DNA of 46,307 nucleotides from JBQTJN01 sp052387095 (GCA_052387095.1 JBQTJN010000043.1:1-46307), one strand, 5' to 3'; positions 7,381 through 16,715 are shown, numbered from the stretch's first letter. Made by a program: numbers and translations. Notes: generated by a model from the letters alone, not told the origin.

Positions 7381-10300
7381 ATGCTGCATTTACTTGAAAA
7401 AATACAAAAAGATCAAAGAGATGAGGGAGGAGAGTTAAATACCCCTGATCTAACCTATCTATTTTCAAATCTCCGTTACCTTGTAGAGCATGACCGTCTT
7501 AACGTTCTTGAGCAATTTTTAGAAAATATTTATCAAGGTGAACAAAGTGCAGAGGAAAAAAGCGGAGCAAAAACTGCTCTAGAGATTATATTACTTCACA
7601 TTCTAGCTTATTCGGGGCAAAAAAATACGCTTCCTGCCCTCGTCTCCAAATTCGTTCAAAAGAAAAAATATAAGCTGGCCTTGGCGCTAGTAGCAGCTAA
7701 TGATTCTGGGGCTATTCTACTAGCGGGTAAGAATAAAAATATTGAAGCAGTAAACCTGTATTTAGACGCAATAAATATAAGTACATTAGGCGATAATTTT
7801 AAATTTATAGAGATTGTTGGAAAAAATAATTTTGTTCTTTTGTCGGAAGCGCGGCAGGCAGAGAATGAAGCTTTCATACAAAGATGTGTAGATCTGGCAT
7901 TTGCGTATCCAGTTGTGACTCACATCGTTCAAATGCATAATCCTCACCATTACGAAAAACTAACATCATCTCAAACTCTTGCACTTTTAAATGGTTTTGA
8001 GAAAAGACTGTCTAAAGAAGATGGAAATGATTTTGCCAGTCAAGCCTTAAGTCATAATCGATTATTCTTTCAAATATTATCAGGGCTAGAGCAAGATCAA
8101 GACATAGAAAAACTTATTCAAATTGCTTATACAGCAATGGGTAATTCTTTTTATAAATTCCTCGAGGAAAATATTGGAAATCTTGCTCAAATATCTGGTG
8201 TCCAAGGTTTCTCTACGGTTAAGCAGATTGCGGTATCATTAAAGGAGCAAAATGCACAATTCGCAGGGGATTTTCTAAAACTGTTTGTAAGTGAATATTT
8301 GGTTATTCATGATTTGCAGACAGAGGGCAATTTCCAAAAAATTATTAGCTTTTATTTTGATTTTTTAAATGCTCAAAACAGCGAAGAGCAATATAAGCTT
8401 TTAGCTGAACTAATTATAAAATCTGGATCTTCAAACCATACGGCTACCAGTTACCTTATCCCAAACATCCATTATATAACTCAAAATTATCATGATTTAA
8501 TTAAACATATAGTATCATTAGCAGATGAAAAATTTCTTGGCCGGATATTAGGCAGTGGTCATGAAATAGCTAAACGATTTACATCTGAAATATACGCCCT
8601 TCGCGGTCAAGATTTTGTTGGAGATTTGCTCGTCAATCATCTTGTGAGAGATACAAGAGATTCTCAACTGCTTAGATCCTTCAATGAGCAAACCGGTTGG
8701 GCTTTTGCCTTTAATGTAAAAAATTATACGGATCATCAGGTTGCTATTGACGCATTCAAAGGTGCTTTTGAAAGATCGATAAAAGGAGATATTGAATCTT
8801 TTAGGGGCTTAATACCCTTTTTAAAAGACGTTAAAGATGCAGATCTTCGTAAGGCCCTTATGAATGATCTATATGAATATGTTGATAGAGAATATCTGAG
8901 TGAGGAATACTTCAATCAGCATGGCGATTATAGATCTTCCGCTATTATTGATACGTACATTGAAATTTTGGATGTCATTCAGCATTGGAACGACAAGGAA
9001 GCCATGCTCGGCCTTATGAATGGAGGCGGACTGGATTACGTTTTGACTTGGTCACTATATGATGATTGTTATAAAGATCAAGTAAATGCAGTTCGTAAAG
9101 CCATTCAAGTAGTAAATTTTCTTAATGATGTTAGCCTCAAAAAAAGATTTTTAACAATCGATTATAGCGATAGTGAAACCTATCTTGAGAATGCTTTAAT
9201 AAACGGCACCAAGAAAGATGTCGCAGATTTGTTGCAAATGGCTAAAGAAGTAGCATCGAATTTCCCATTTGATTCTACTGAAGATAAGCAAAGCTTTATT
9301 CATGACTTCTTTCAAAAACATGTTTGTCATGATTTTCCTCCTTTAACGGAAGCCATTAAAAAAGATATGCAGGATATTGTTCAGCGAATGCTTCTTTTAG
9401 CTTATGAAGATGGGAATGAAGATCTTGTTTTAGACTTAATGAGCGATCGTTTTAAAAAGAATTACAATTACATAGCTTTTTCTACTGCTATCGGCGCTGG
9501 AAATACTCAAATTATGGGCGATTTAATTACATGGGTTGAAAAACTAGGTGGGAAAGAACTCGTTCTTGCAATGATTAAAGCGCAAGCCCAAAACGCTGAA
9601 TATATTTTCACTAAAAACACAACTCAAGAAAGTATGCAGAAATTTTTTGATTTGGCGGAAGCTTATGGCGGACCAGAACTAATATCTGAAATTATATCAT
9701 ATAACGACTCTAAAATTTCCTTTTTAGAGTTTAAACATGTTTCTGAAAGCCATGAGGCAATTAAAGTACTACGCAAGTTTGTTTATAATCAGAATGACCC
9801 TATTCAGGCACTAGAATTTGAAAAACTATATCCTATTCCCGATGATGAGGTTATAAGCTTTATTGATGAACAAGTTAATAATGAAAGATCAATTGAGGCA
9901 TTTGAAAAAGCCACTCAAGTTAACTTTGAAAATATTTTGAGCTATAAATCAAAGGCTTTGCGCGATTTAATAAGAAAAGATGATTATAAATTAATCGAGG
10001 AGGCTATGCAGAATTTGGATAGGGCCTCATTTAAAGCCCTATTACAATCTCTCCATAAAACTTGCGGCTCCAAATTTCTATCTGAAATGTTCTCAAATAA
10101 TAACTATGCTTTAGTAGATAAGGCAGCAAATATTAATCGTTTTGATATTTTAAATTCTGTACTCATATCTCTTAAGAAAATTCACATTCTTGAAGATGCG
10201 TTATCTTATAATGACTATAAATTGTTTCGAGATTCGATTAAAAATAATGAATCAGCAGAATTACTGATTATTTTATCCCACGTGCCAAAAAGTTTATTTG

Positions 10301-12849
10301 AAGAAGCCGAGAAGATTCTTCCAGAAAATTTAGCTCATTTGCTTGGCCACCCAAAGCATGAGATATGGCAGAAAGAAGGGGCAGGTAATGAACGTTGGAT
10401 TGTTATGACTGGCCAAAATGCACCAGAAGGGGTGCCTCCTTATCAATCTCCTTTAGGCTATAATGCTAAATTTTACAAACAAACTCTATCTCTGCTTCAA
10501 TTGGCTGCCGATATCGAAGGAAAGGATGATAAAAATTTGGCATTATATGCATATCGCTTAGCTTGCATATTTTCAAATATTAATGAAATCGAGCGCTATT
10601 TAGACAAAAATTTTGTTTCATTTATTCATAGGGTACAACGCGATAGGGACGAAGATGTTAATGAGTTTGTTTTAAAGCAATCTCACTTGTTCTACGATAG
10701 AATTACCTCAGCCAGCAATTTTGAATTACCCGTTCACGGTATTTGGACGCCACATAAATGGAAAAATTTCCTTCTAAGAAATGGGGAAAATTCCCAATCA
10801 TTAAGCTTTATTAAGAATGCTCCCGTTATTGAGAGCTATATTCAAAAAAATCATCTTCAATTCCCAAAATCAGTAAAGAAAATGGCTGAATATGCAGCGC
10901 TTGCGCTGTATGAAAATGCAGAAAAAGGGAATGAAAATCAAGATACTTATGATCTTAATAGACTCTCTGAAAATCCTACCTTTACTGAATTAGCTTTTAA
11001 GTACGAATTAAGCCCTAAGTACTTCTCAATGGGATTGGATGTTCTTAAAGCCGCAAAAACCAAAGATTACTTACCTGAAATTTTTATTGATGGCGCTTAT
11101 CTGGGGCAACCCGACTATTACATGGAAAAGTTGCAGCCCGGTGATCCGATTGGCTTATTTTTAGGAAAACTTACGGATTGCTGTCAAAGTATCGATTGGG
11201 AGAGAGAGGATACGGGTAAGAAATGTGCTATTCATGGAACAGTATCAGAATATAGTGGTTTTTATGTCTGGAAAAAGAAAACTGATGGTCAGATAACAGA
11301 TTCTGATCCCATCATTGCTCAATCTTGGGCATGGCTTTCCAAACACAATCAAATCATTTTTGATTCTTTTGAGATATCAAAGGAAGAACGCCCTAAGCTA
11401 AAGAATTTAAGTCAGCCGTTTCTGGAGCAATTCGCTTATCAAATCATAGGCAATCATACTTACCCTGAAAAAACAAATGAAGGCCTTCTAAGTCATAGAA
11501 ATTTAACAGTTAATGGTATTCGCTTAGGAAGAGCAATTACAGCGCCCAATGAAGAAGGTCAGCGCTTTTGGGTGTATTCGCTGGATATGGAGCTTCTCAA
11601 GAATGAGGCATTAATCAAGGAAATGATCGAGCCATGTGAATATAACGATTCAGATTATCAATATATTGTAAATCCAAAAGAGCATTATAGGTCCCAGCAA
11701 AATTTACTATCCGCTTCAAACGATTATTCTGAAGCCGAGATCTTAGCACAATCATATATTAGTTCCGCGCTTGAGCGCTTTAAAGATCAATACGGAATTG
11801 AATTAAAGGCAAGCATTGAACTTGAGTGTTATGCTCTTGATGATAAGGGTCTGAATAATCAGAATTTAATTGACGTCAAATTTGTAGAGGAAATGCTGAA
11901 ATCTTTGCATTTAGCGGAGGTTTTTGAAGAGGAAAATCCCGGCGATAAGAAAGGGCAATATGAAGCAAAAACTATTATTGCCGACCCTTTGACAATTGCT
12001 AGAAAAGCAACTGAAGTTAGGGAATATCTCGAAGCGCATGCTCAAGATTTTGGAGCTGCAAAATTTGATTTTCAAGCCTTACCTTTTTCAGGAGAAGAGG
12101 CTTCATCAACACATATTTCAATCAGTTTATGGTCTGAAGATGGTCAGCCATTGATGCTGGATAAAGACAAAAAAGACAGCGCTCTTATGAAGGCAGTAGC
12201 CAAAGGATCATTGGAAGTTCAGAAAGAGGCTGTTTTACTTTATGCACAGGAAGATAATGATTATCTGAGATTTGATAATACTAAATGGTCGCCAAAAATG
12301 ATTGGCCTTGCAAATAATGGAGAGATGGGAACCAGCCTAAGATTTGCTGATAAAAATAATTATGCGTACAGAACTGATGATAAAGATCCTGCGTCTGTGA
12401 GAATGGAAGATCGGTTGGCATCTGCGAATGTTAATATATTCTTGGCAATGGCAGCAAGAATTGCAGGTATAGATTATGCCTTACAAAGATACGTGAAAGT
12501 CTTGGGAACAGCAGGGAATAGTTTGATAGATTATGTGATAGCGGGTGAGAAGAATTTTGATATTGTGAATACTACCGACCAAATGCTTTTGATTGAAACA
12601 GATGAACTGGATAATTTTCTAGGGGCTGATTTGCCTCAAAACCGTTATGAAGCTCTAGAACTATTTCAAAAATCTTCAGAAGAGGGCGGTCTATTAGAGC
12701 AGATATTTGGTAGAGATTTTTGTGATGCAGTGTTGCGCCAACAATTGGGAGAAGAACCGCGCAATGAGCAAAATAATGAATATGAAGATTTAGAAATTAT
12801 ACAAATGGTTGAAAATAACAATGATTCATATAATCGTGATTTTAACTAA
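7381..12849 (+). CDS. Giant helical-repeat protein with glutamine-synthetase-like C-terminus
   Basis: 1822 residues. Residues 1 to about 1150 are a long alpha-helical array with ankyrin/HEAT-like texture and recurring Y-N-Y-x-L-x-x-x-A units, without signal peptide or membrane segments. Residues about 1240-1340 hold a distinct module: LGKLTDCCQS (Cys1267-Cys1268), CAIHG (Cys1282, His1285), QSWAW (1314-1318) and FDSFE (1327-1331). Residues about 1470-1720 read like a glutamine synthetase catalytic fold: ELE (Glu1480, Glu1482), GQYE (Glu1528), LPFSG then THISISLW (His1578), ANNG (1644-1647), then VRMEDRLASANVN (Arg1674, Glu1676, Arg1678). The last resembles the GS R-x-E-x-R and NPYL segment. 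The tail is acidic. Inferred role: a cytosolic sensor or scaffold fused to an ATP-dependent amidoligase, perhaps a defence effector or toxin. The middle module's family is not identified. It converges with the integrase gene. Confidence 0.6.
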   Translation: MLHLLEKIQKDQRDEGGELNTPDLTYLFSNLRYLVEHDRLNVLEQFLENIYQGEQSAEEKSGAKTALEIILLHILAYSGQKNTLPALVSKFVQKKKYKLALALVAANDSGAILLAGKNKNIEAVNLYLDAINISTLGDNFKFIEIVGKNNFVLLSEARQAENEAFIQRCVDLAFAYPVVTHIVQMHNPHHYEKLTSSQTLALLNGFEKRLSKEDGNDFASQALSHNRLFFQILSGLEQDQDIEKLIQIAYTAMGNSFYKFLEENIGNLAQISGVQGFSTVKQIAVSLKEQNAQFAGDFLKLFVSEYLVIHDLQTEGNFQKIISFYFDFLNAQNSEEQYKLLAELIIKSGSSNHTATSYLIPNIHYITQNYHDLIKHIVSLADEKFLGRILGSGHEIAKRFTSEIYALRGQDFVGDLLVNHLVRDTRDSQLLRSFNEQTGWAFAFNVKNYTDHQVAIDAFKGAFERSIKGDIESFRGLIPFLKDVKDADLRKALMNDLYEYVDREYLSEEYFNQHGDYRSSAIIDTYIEILDVIQHWNDKEAMLGLMNGGGLDYVLTWSLYDDCYKDQVNAVRKAIQVVNFLNDVSLKKRFLTIDYSDSETYLENALINGTKKDVADLLQMAKEVASNFPFDSTEDKQSFIHDFFQKHVCHDFPPLTEAIKKDMQDIVQRMLLLAYEDGNEDLVLDLMSDRFKKNYNYIAFSTAIGAGNTQIMGDLITWVEKLGGKELVLAMIKAQAQNAEYIFTKNTTQESMQKFFDLAEAYGGPELISEIISYNDSKISFLEFKHVSESHEAIKVLRKFVYNQNDPIQALEFEKLYPIPDDEVISFIDEQVNNERSIEAFEKATQVNFENILSYKSKALRDLIRKDDYKLIEEAMQNLDRASFKALLQSLHKTCGSKFLSEMFSNNNYALVDKAANINRFDILNSVLISLKKIHILEDALSYNDYKLFRDSIKNNESAELLIILSHVPKSLFEEAEKILPENLAHLLGHPKHEIWQKEGAGNERWIVMTGQNAPEGVPPYQSPLGYNAKFYKQTLSLLQLAADIEGKDDKNLALYAYRLACIFSNINEIERYLDKNFVSFIHRVQRDRDEDVNEFVLKQSHLFYDRITSASNFELPVHGIWTPHKWKNFLLRNGENSQSLSFIKNAPVIESYIQKNHLQFPKSVKKMAEYAALALYENAEKGNENQDTYDLNRLSENPTFTELAFKYELSPKYFSMGLDVLKAAKTKDYLPEIFIDGAYLGQPDYYMEKLQPGDPIGLFLGKLTDCCQSIDWEREDTGKKCAIHGTVSEYSGFYVWKKKTDGQITDSDPIIAQSWAWLSKHNQIIFDSFEISKEERPKLKNLSQPFLEQFAYQIIGNHTYPEKTNEGLLSHRNLTVNGIRLGRAITAPNEEGQRFWVYSLDMELLKNEALIKEMIEPCEYNDSDYQYIVNPKEHYRSQQNLLSASNDYSEAEILAQSYISSALERFKDQYGIELKASIELECYALDDKGLNNQNLIDVKFVEEMLKSLHLAEVFEEENPGDKKGQYEAKTIIADPLTIARKATEVREYLEAHAQDFGAAKFDFQALPFSGEEASSTHISISLWSEDGQPLMLDKDKKDSALMKAVAKGSLEVQKEAVLLYAQEDNDYLRFDNTKWSPKMIGLANNGEMGTSLRFADKNNYAYRTDDKDPASVRMEDRLASANVNIFLAMAARIAGIDYALQRYVKVLGTAGNSLIDYVIAGEKNFDIVNTTDQMLLIETDELDNFLGADLPQNRYEALELFQKSSEEGGLLEQIFGRDFCDAVLRQQLGEEPRNEQNNEYEDLEIIQMVENNNDSYNRDFN

Positions 12850-12860
12850 TCTATAAAGAT

Positions 12861-14252
12861 CTATAGTAGCGGGTAATATTCCTCTAAGTAGGGGAATGAG
12901 AGTTTATCGATTCCTTTTTGTAATATGGTCAGATTATAACCGTACCCGTAATCATCGTGAACTCCCTTAGAGGATTGATGGCCTGTCATAGCCATGACGA
13001 TAGAGCGCTCTACTCCTGCATTTCTTAAACCGTCGATAAACGTATGCCTTAAGGAGTGGAAGCATAAGCCCTGCCTCTTTATCTCTAGAGCTAAGAGGAG
13101 CCTCCAGAAACGCTTTGTAAATGTGCTGGAATAGGTTTTGGCCGAAGCTCCCATAGCGATGTCAGGAAATAGCCTAGATTCGTCACTAGCTTTGATATGT
13201 GAGACATAGCTTAAAAGCCCTCGCCGGATTAATTCGCTATGGATAGGCACTTTACGGCGACTGGAAGGGGTTTTGATGGCCTTATCCTTGCCCTCATCAT
13301 TAATATCGAGGATATGAACCCCATTTTCCTGCCTTATATCGGCAACGTATAGCTGACAGATTTCACCTAGACGCATTCCTGAATAGAGGCCAATCAAAGG
13401 AACCCAATACAGAGCGTCCTGCACTATTTCCTTGCCTACTAGCAGCCTCTCGCTGGCCTTCTTCCCCTGACAGCCAGTAAAAATCGGAGATAAGAATAAA
13501 GCTTTTAATTCTTCAGCTTTAAATGGATGTCGTCTTGATGCTGAAAACTTCTGCCCCTTTATAATCAAATTGGAAAAGGGGTTAGGGCCGTGATAGTACT
13601 CCGCACGATTAGCCCAAGTGAAAAGAGCTATAAGATAGGCTAGGCGGTTATTGATAGTTTTAGGATGTTGTGCTTTCCCTTTAGGGAGCTTGTCAAAGTC
13701 CAAATCCTCAAAGCTGCTAACATTCCAGAGCTTCTTGGCGTTGGAAGGAATCTTGCTCAGACTGGCCTTAAACTTTCTGGCCTCTACTAACCCTATCTCC
13801 TTGAAAACCAGATCGCCCATAACTTCTTTGAATAGCGTGTAGGTATTTTCTTTGTGAAAATGTGTGCCCGGAGTGTTAGAACAATCTTCCAGATATTTCT
13901 TCGCAATGTCTGAGAATAGCGGCCTGTGGGCTTTAAGAACCTTTGCAGAGTTTGGAAAGCCATATCCCACCTGATTTTTAAGAGCGTTGATTTGGCTTAT
14001 CAGTTGGTCGATAAGCTGTTCCGGGGATTGGTCAGGTTTCAATTCTTTAAGGTTGGCCTGAAAACCTTTTAAATGCTTCTCCAATTCGTAGTCCAGTTTG
14101 ACGGAGAGCATTCTTCCTTCGCTTAAATCCTGTGTGCCTAGGGCTATAACCACTTCTTTGAGAGTTAGCGGCTGATGAAGATAACGGGGTAGGGCTGATC
14201 TGAAATAATAATATCCATTGCGGCTATATAAATGTCTCTCAATAACTTTCAT
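12861..14252 (-). CDS. Tyrosine site-specific integrase
   Basis: 463 residues. The N-terminal region starts RHLYSRNGYYYFRSALPRYL, the short domain typical of DUF6538-type integrases, followed by a SAM-like core-binding region (about 120-250). The catalytic domain shows Arg in GLYSGMRLGE, Lys in the KTPSSRRKVPIH strand, HSLRHTF (His-x-x-Arg), GH in MTGHQSS, and the nucleophile Tyr in VHDDYGYGY. It should integrate and excise this element at tRNA-Gly. It points away from the tRNA, with about 100 bases between its start and the tRNA 3' end. The start codon overlaps the second copy of a 10-bp direct repeat. No excisionase gene is recognised in the window. Confidence 0.95.
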   Translation of the reverse strand: MKVIERHLYSRNGYYYFRSALPRYLHQPLTLKEVVIALGTQDLSEGRMLSVKLDYELEKHLKGFQANLKELKPDQSPEQLIDQLISQINALKNQVGYGFPNSAKVLKAHRPLFSDIAKKYLEDCSNTPGTHFHKENTYTLFKEVMGDLVFKEIGLVEARKFKASLSKIPSNAKKLWNVSSFEDLDFDKLPKGKAQHPKTINNRLAYLIALFTWANRAEYYHGPNPFSNLIIKGQKFSASRRHPFKAEELKALFLSPIFTGCQGKKASERLLVGKEIVQDALYWVPLIGLYSGMRLGEICQLYVADIRQENGVHILDINDEGKDKAIKTPSSRRKVPIHSELIRRGLLSYVSHIKASDESRLFPDIAMGASAKTYSSTFTKRFWRLLLALEIKRQGLCFHSLRHTFIDGLRNAGVERSIVMAMTGHQSSKGVHDDYGYGYNLTILQKGIDKLSFPYLEEYYPLL

Positions 14253-14273
14253 GCTGTAACACCTGCTGTAACA
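14252..14273 (-). repeat. Direct repeat at integrase start
   Basis: Two copies of TGCTGTAACA on the plus strand, at 14252-14261 and 14264-14273, with 12-base periodicity. The first reaches into the integrase ATG. The position, within 100 bases of the tRNA boundary, suits integrase arm-type sites or an autorepression site. The role is inferred. Confidence 0.45.
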
Positions 14274-14350
14274 GTTGCCAAACAGCCATGCGCGAAGAAA
14301 GCTCAGGAAATTAAGCTGGGCTTGTTCTTCGGAGTTCTTACGGAGAAGAA

Positions 14351-14425
<75 letters not shown>

Positions 14426-14449
14426 GTTAAATAGGGTTTAAGAACCCGG

Positions 14450-14477
14450 AATATAGAGAAACTGAAGGGGTTTGCAA
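14450..14477 (-). promoter_or_regulatory. Sigma-70-type promoter of tRNA-Gly
   Basis: Minus strand: -35 TTGCAA (14472-14477), 16-base spacer, -10 TATATT (14450-14455, five of six consensus bases). It predicts a start about 17 bases before the mature tRNA. Confidence 0.5.
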
Positions 14478-14506
14478 GGGCAAAAAAGGGGAGATCGAAA
14501 AAGCCC

Positions 14507-14797
14507 TTAAAACAGCGGGTCTTCCCCAACCTGGATCAGAGGCGCTTTATAGCCCACAGGCTCATCATCTATAAAAAGAGAATAAATAAGAACATCCGGG
14601 CTTTTCTCTACGGAAGCAGCCAGATTAATCGGCACTTCTCTATGCATGAGATCGCTGCCTTCTTTTTCATTAAAATAAATAACGTTCAGAAGTCTCTGCT
14701 CGCGGTAAAATTCGACGCGCTTGACAATATCCGGCAAAGGCTCACTGCAAACCAGCATCAGCCCCCCATCTCCCAGAATGCCAAGATCGATCATCAT
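14507..14797 (-). CDS. Conserved-looking small protein, unknown
   Basis: 96 residues, not recognised. It is a beta-rich compact sequence (LGILGDGGLMLVCSEPLPDIVKRVEFYREQ, then VLIYSLFIDDEPVGYKAPLIQVGEDPLF) with no signal peptide or transmembrane helix. It starts three bases after the stop of the upstream 95-residue gene and has GGTGG about ten bases ahead of the ATG, so the two form an operon. The tRNA-Gly gene lies downstream on the same strand. Composition matches the core, not the integrated element. Confidence 0.55.
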   Translation of the reverse strand: MMIDLGILGDGGLMLVCSEPLPDIVKRVEFYREQRLLNVIYFNEKEGSDLMHREVPINLAASVEKSPDVLIYSLFIDDEPVGYKAPLIQVGEDPLF

Positions 14798-14800
14798 GAC

Positions 14801-15088
14801 TTACACCACCGGAGGTTTCATGGATAAAGAGAAATTTGACTCCATGTTGACTGTCTGGGCCATAGGCGCGGATTCCACCGGTCCAAGCAGTCTTGAAAAA
14901 AGATTATTCATCGTAGGAAGAGGGCCGTCTGCATGCATGTTGATATTGCCCACATAAGTACCCGGGGAAATCGGAATCGCCTTGACCGGCGGAGGACCAT
15001 TCATTCTTTCCCAAGTCGTCATGTCGCTAACGGCCTTGATATTTAGTTCGGCCAGCCGAAAGTCCATTTGTTCTTTTGTTAATGTCAT
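14801..15088 (-). CDS. Small protein, unknown, first of a gene pair
   Basis: 95 residues from the ATG at 15088; a GTG at 15097 would add three residues. The N-terminal helix LTKEQMDFRLAELNIKAVSDMTTWERM is followed by a proline- and glycine-rich, Met-rich low-complexity region. It is not recognised and has no membrane or signal features. It may be a secreted-substrate-like or scaffold protein, but nothing shows that. It is divergent from the aminoacyl-tRNA deacylase gene. Confidence 0.45.
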   Translation of the reverse strand: MTLTKEQMDFRLAELNIKAVSDMTTWERMNGPPPVKAIPISPGTYVGNINMHADGPLPTMNNLFSRLLGPVESAPMAQTVNMESNFSLSMKPPVV

Positions 15089-15209
15089 TTTCCACACGTA
15101 ACTTTTTTAAAATTTCTTCCCCTTATCATAAAGAAAAAGTGTTAATAAATGATTATTAGCGAAACTGAATGGAATTGATTTTCACAGGCAAAAGGCCAAT
15201 AATTCCGCC

Positions 15210-15758
15210 ATGAACAGCCCGCAGCCCAGCACAGCCCTTAATCCCGAAAGTCCCCTGCCGACGACCCCCGAAAACCTCCTCCGGATTCTGGAAGAGCTTG
15301 GAATCACGTATGAAATTCATCACCACACGCCCATTTTCACGGTCGAGGAAGGGCAGCATTTAAAGGAAAGGATTCCGGGCCTCCATTGCCGCAACCTGTT
15401 CCTGCGCGACAAAAAAGACGCCATGTTCCTGGTCGTTCTGGCCAATCAAACCAGGGTCGACCTGAAGAAGCTGGATTCGGTTATAGGGGCGCACCGCCTG
15501 TCCTTCGGCTCCGCCGACCGGCTGGGCCGGTATCTGGGCATCTACCCTGGCGCCGTCTGCCCCTTCACGGTGGTGAACGATAAAAACCACGACGTGCAGG
15601 TCATTCTCGACGCATTCATGATGAAAGCGCCAGTCGTCAATTACCACCCGCTCGATAACGCGCAGACAATCTCGCTCTCCCCTGCCGGACTGCTCAGATT
15701 TTTCGCTCATACCGGCCATACGCCGAAAATTGTTGATTTGGGCGCAGCCGCGCCCTAA
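15210..15758 (+). CDS. YbaK/ProX-type aminoacyl-tRNA deacylase
   Basis: 182 residues of the YbaK/EbsC superfamily, subgroup ProX/PrdX (prolyl-tRNA-synthetase-associated domain), which hydrolyses mischarged Ala-tRNA(Pro). Visible signatures: LEELGITYEIHHHTPIFTVEEG, CRNLFLRDKK with the substrate-side Lys, LVVLANQTRVDLKKLDSVIGAHRLSFGSADRLGRYLGIYPGAVCPF, and the terminal NYHPLDNAQTISLSPAGLLRFFAHTGH. Length is usual. It is followed nine bases later by the thioredoxin-TPR gene and probably shares its transcript. Confidence 0.88.
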   Translation: MNSPQPSTALNPESPLPTTPENLLRILEELGITYEIHHHTPIFTVEEGQHLKERIPGLHCRNLFLRDKKDAMFLVVLANQTRVDLKKLDSVIGAHRLSFGSADRLGRYLGIYPGAVCPFTVVNDKNHDVQVILDAFMMKAPVVNYHPLDNAQTISLSPAGLLRFFAHTGHTPKIVDLGAAAP

Positions 15759-15767
15759 ATAGGACCC

Positions 15768-16697
15768 ATGCTGTTCAATAAAAACAAAATTGCCGAGAAT
15801 CCCGCGCCGGCGCCCGGCGCCGTAATTTTTGACGTCGACGCTCTCCGGTTCGAGGCGCAGGTGCTGACCCCCTCCATGGAGAAGCCGGTCGTGGTTGAAT
15901 TCTGGGCACCGTGGTGCGGCCCCTGCAAGCAGCTGATGCCGGTGCTGGAAAAAATTATCGCCGCTCAAAATGGCGAAGTGCTGATGGCGAAAATCGATAT
16001 CGACAAAAATCAGGAACTGGCGCAGGCGCTGCGCATTCAATCCGTGCCCACCGTCTACGCGTTCTATCAGGGCCGCCCCGTCGATGCGTTTCAGGGTGCG
16101 CAACCCGAGAGCCAGGTGCAGACTTTTATTGATAAGCTCGTGCAACTCACACGCGCCGCTGCGCCCGATGCGATCGATATCCCGCAAGGTATGAAAATGG
16201 CGGCTCAATTTGTGCAGGACAAAAACTTCCCGGGCGCACAGGAAATCTACGCCCGCATCCTGCAGCAGGATCCTAAAAACGTGCAGGCCTATGTGGAGCT
16301 TATCCGCGTCGCCATTGCCGCCGGTGCAACGGATCGCGCGCAGCAGATGGTGGATCAGGCACCACCGGAAATTTCATCGCAGGCCACGTTCGCCGAAGCC
16401 AGAACCGCGCTGGAAATGACAAAGTCCGCGCCGTCCACAAATATCTCCGCCCTGGAAAAGAAAATCGCAGCCAGCCCGGACGACCATCAGGCTCGCTACG
16501 ATCTCGCCGCTGCGCAATTTGCAGCGGGGCAACATATAGAGGCGATGGATCACCTGCTGGCGATTTTAAAATCCGACCGTGCCTGGAACGGGGAAGCGGC
16601 GCGGATTCAACTGTTGAAGTTTTTCGAAGCTCTCGGCGGCGGCCACCCCGCCACCCTGCACGGGCGAAGAAAACTCTCCTCCCTGCTGTTTTCCTGA
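15768..16697 (+). CDS. Thioredoxin-TPR co-chaperone (YbbN/CnoX-like)
   Basis: 309 residues. The thioredoxin domain (about 25-130) has an intact WCGPC redox pair, cis-proline in QSVPTVYAFYQG, and FIDKL at its end. Residues about 150-300 are TPR-like (FPGAQEIYARILQQDPKNVQAYVELI and repeats). This is the layout of CnoX/YbbN, which protects clients from oxidation and hands them to GroEL and DnaK. E. coli YbbN lacks the full CxxC, whereas this version should be redox active, as in Caulobacter. AGGA lies just ahead of the ATG. It is in a run with the deacylase and Lon-domain genes. Confidence 0.9.
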   Translation: MLFNKNKIAENPAPAPGAVIFDVDALRFEAQVLTPSMEKPVVVEFWAPWCGPCKQLMPVLEKIIAAQNGEVLMAKIDIDKNQELAQALRIQSVPTVYAFYQGRPVDAFQGAQPESQVQTFIDKLVQLTRAAAPDAIDIPQGMKMAAQFVQDKNFPGAQEIYARILQQDPKNVQAYVELIRVAIAAGATDRAQQMVDQAPPEISSQATFAEARTALEMTKSAPSTNISALEKKIAASPDDHQARYDLAAAQFAAGQHIEAMDHLLAILKSDRAWNGEAARIQLLKFFEALGGGHPATLHGRRKLSSLLFS

Positions 16698-16715
16698 ATA
16701 AAAGGCCCTAAATTA

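Noticed and set aside
15360..16208. Long antisense frame opposite the deacylase and thioredoxin genes
   Set aside because: A shadow of GC-rich codons; low-complexity His/Arg-rich product, no SD, and both opposite genes are clear.
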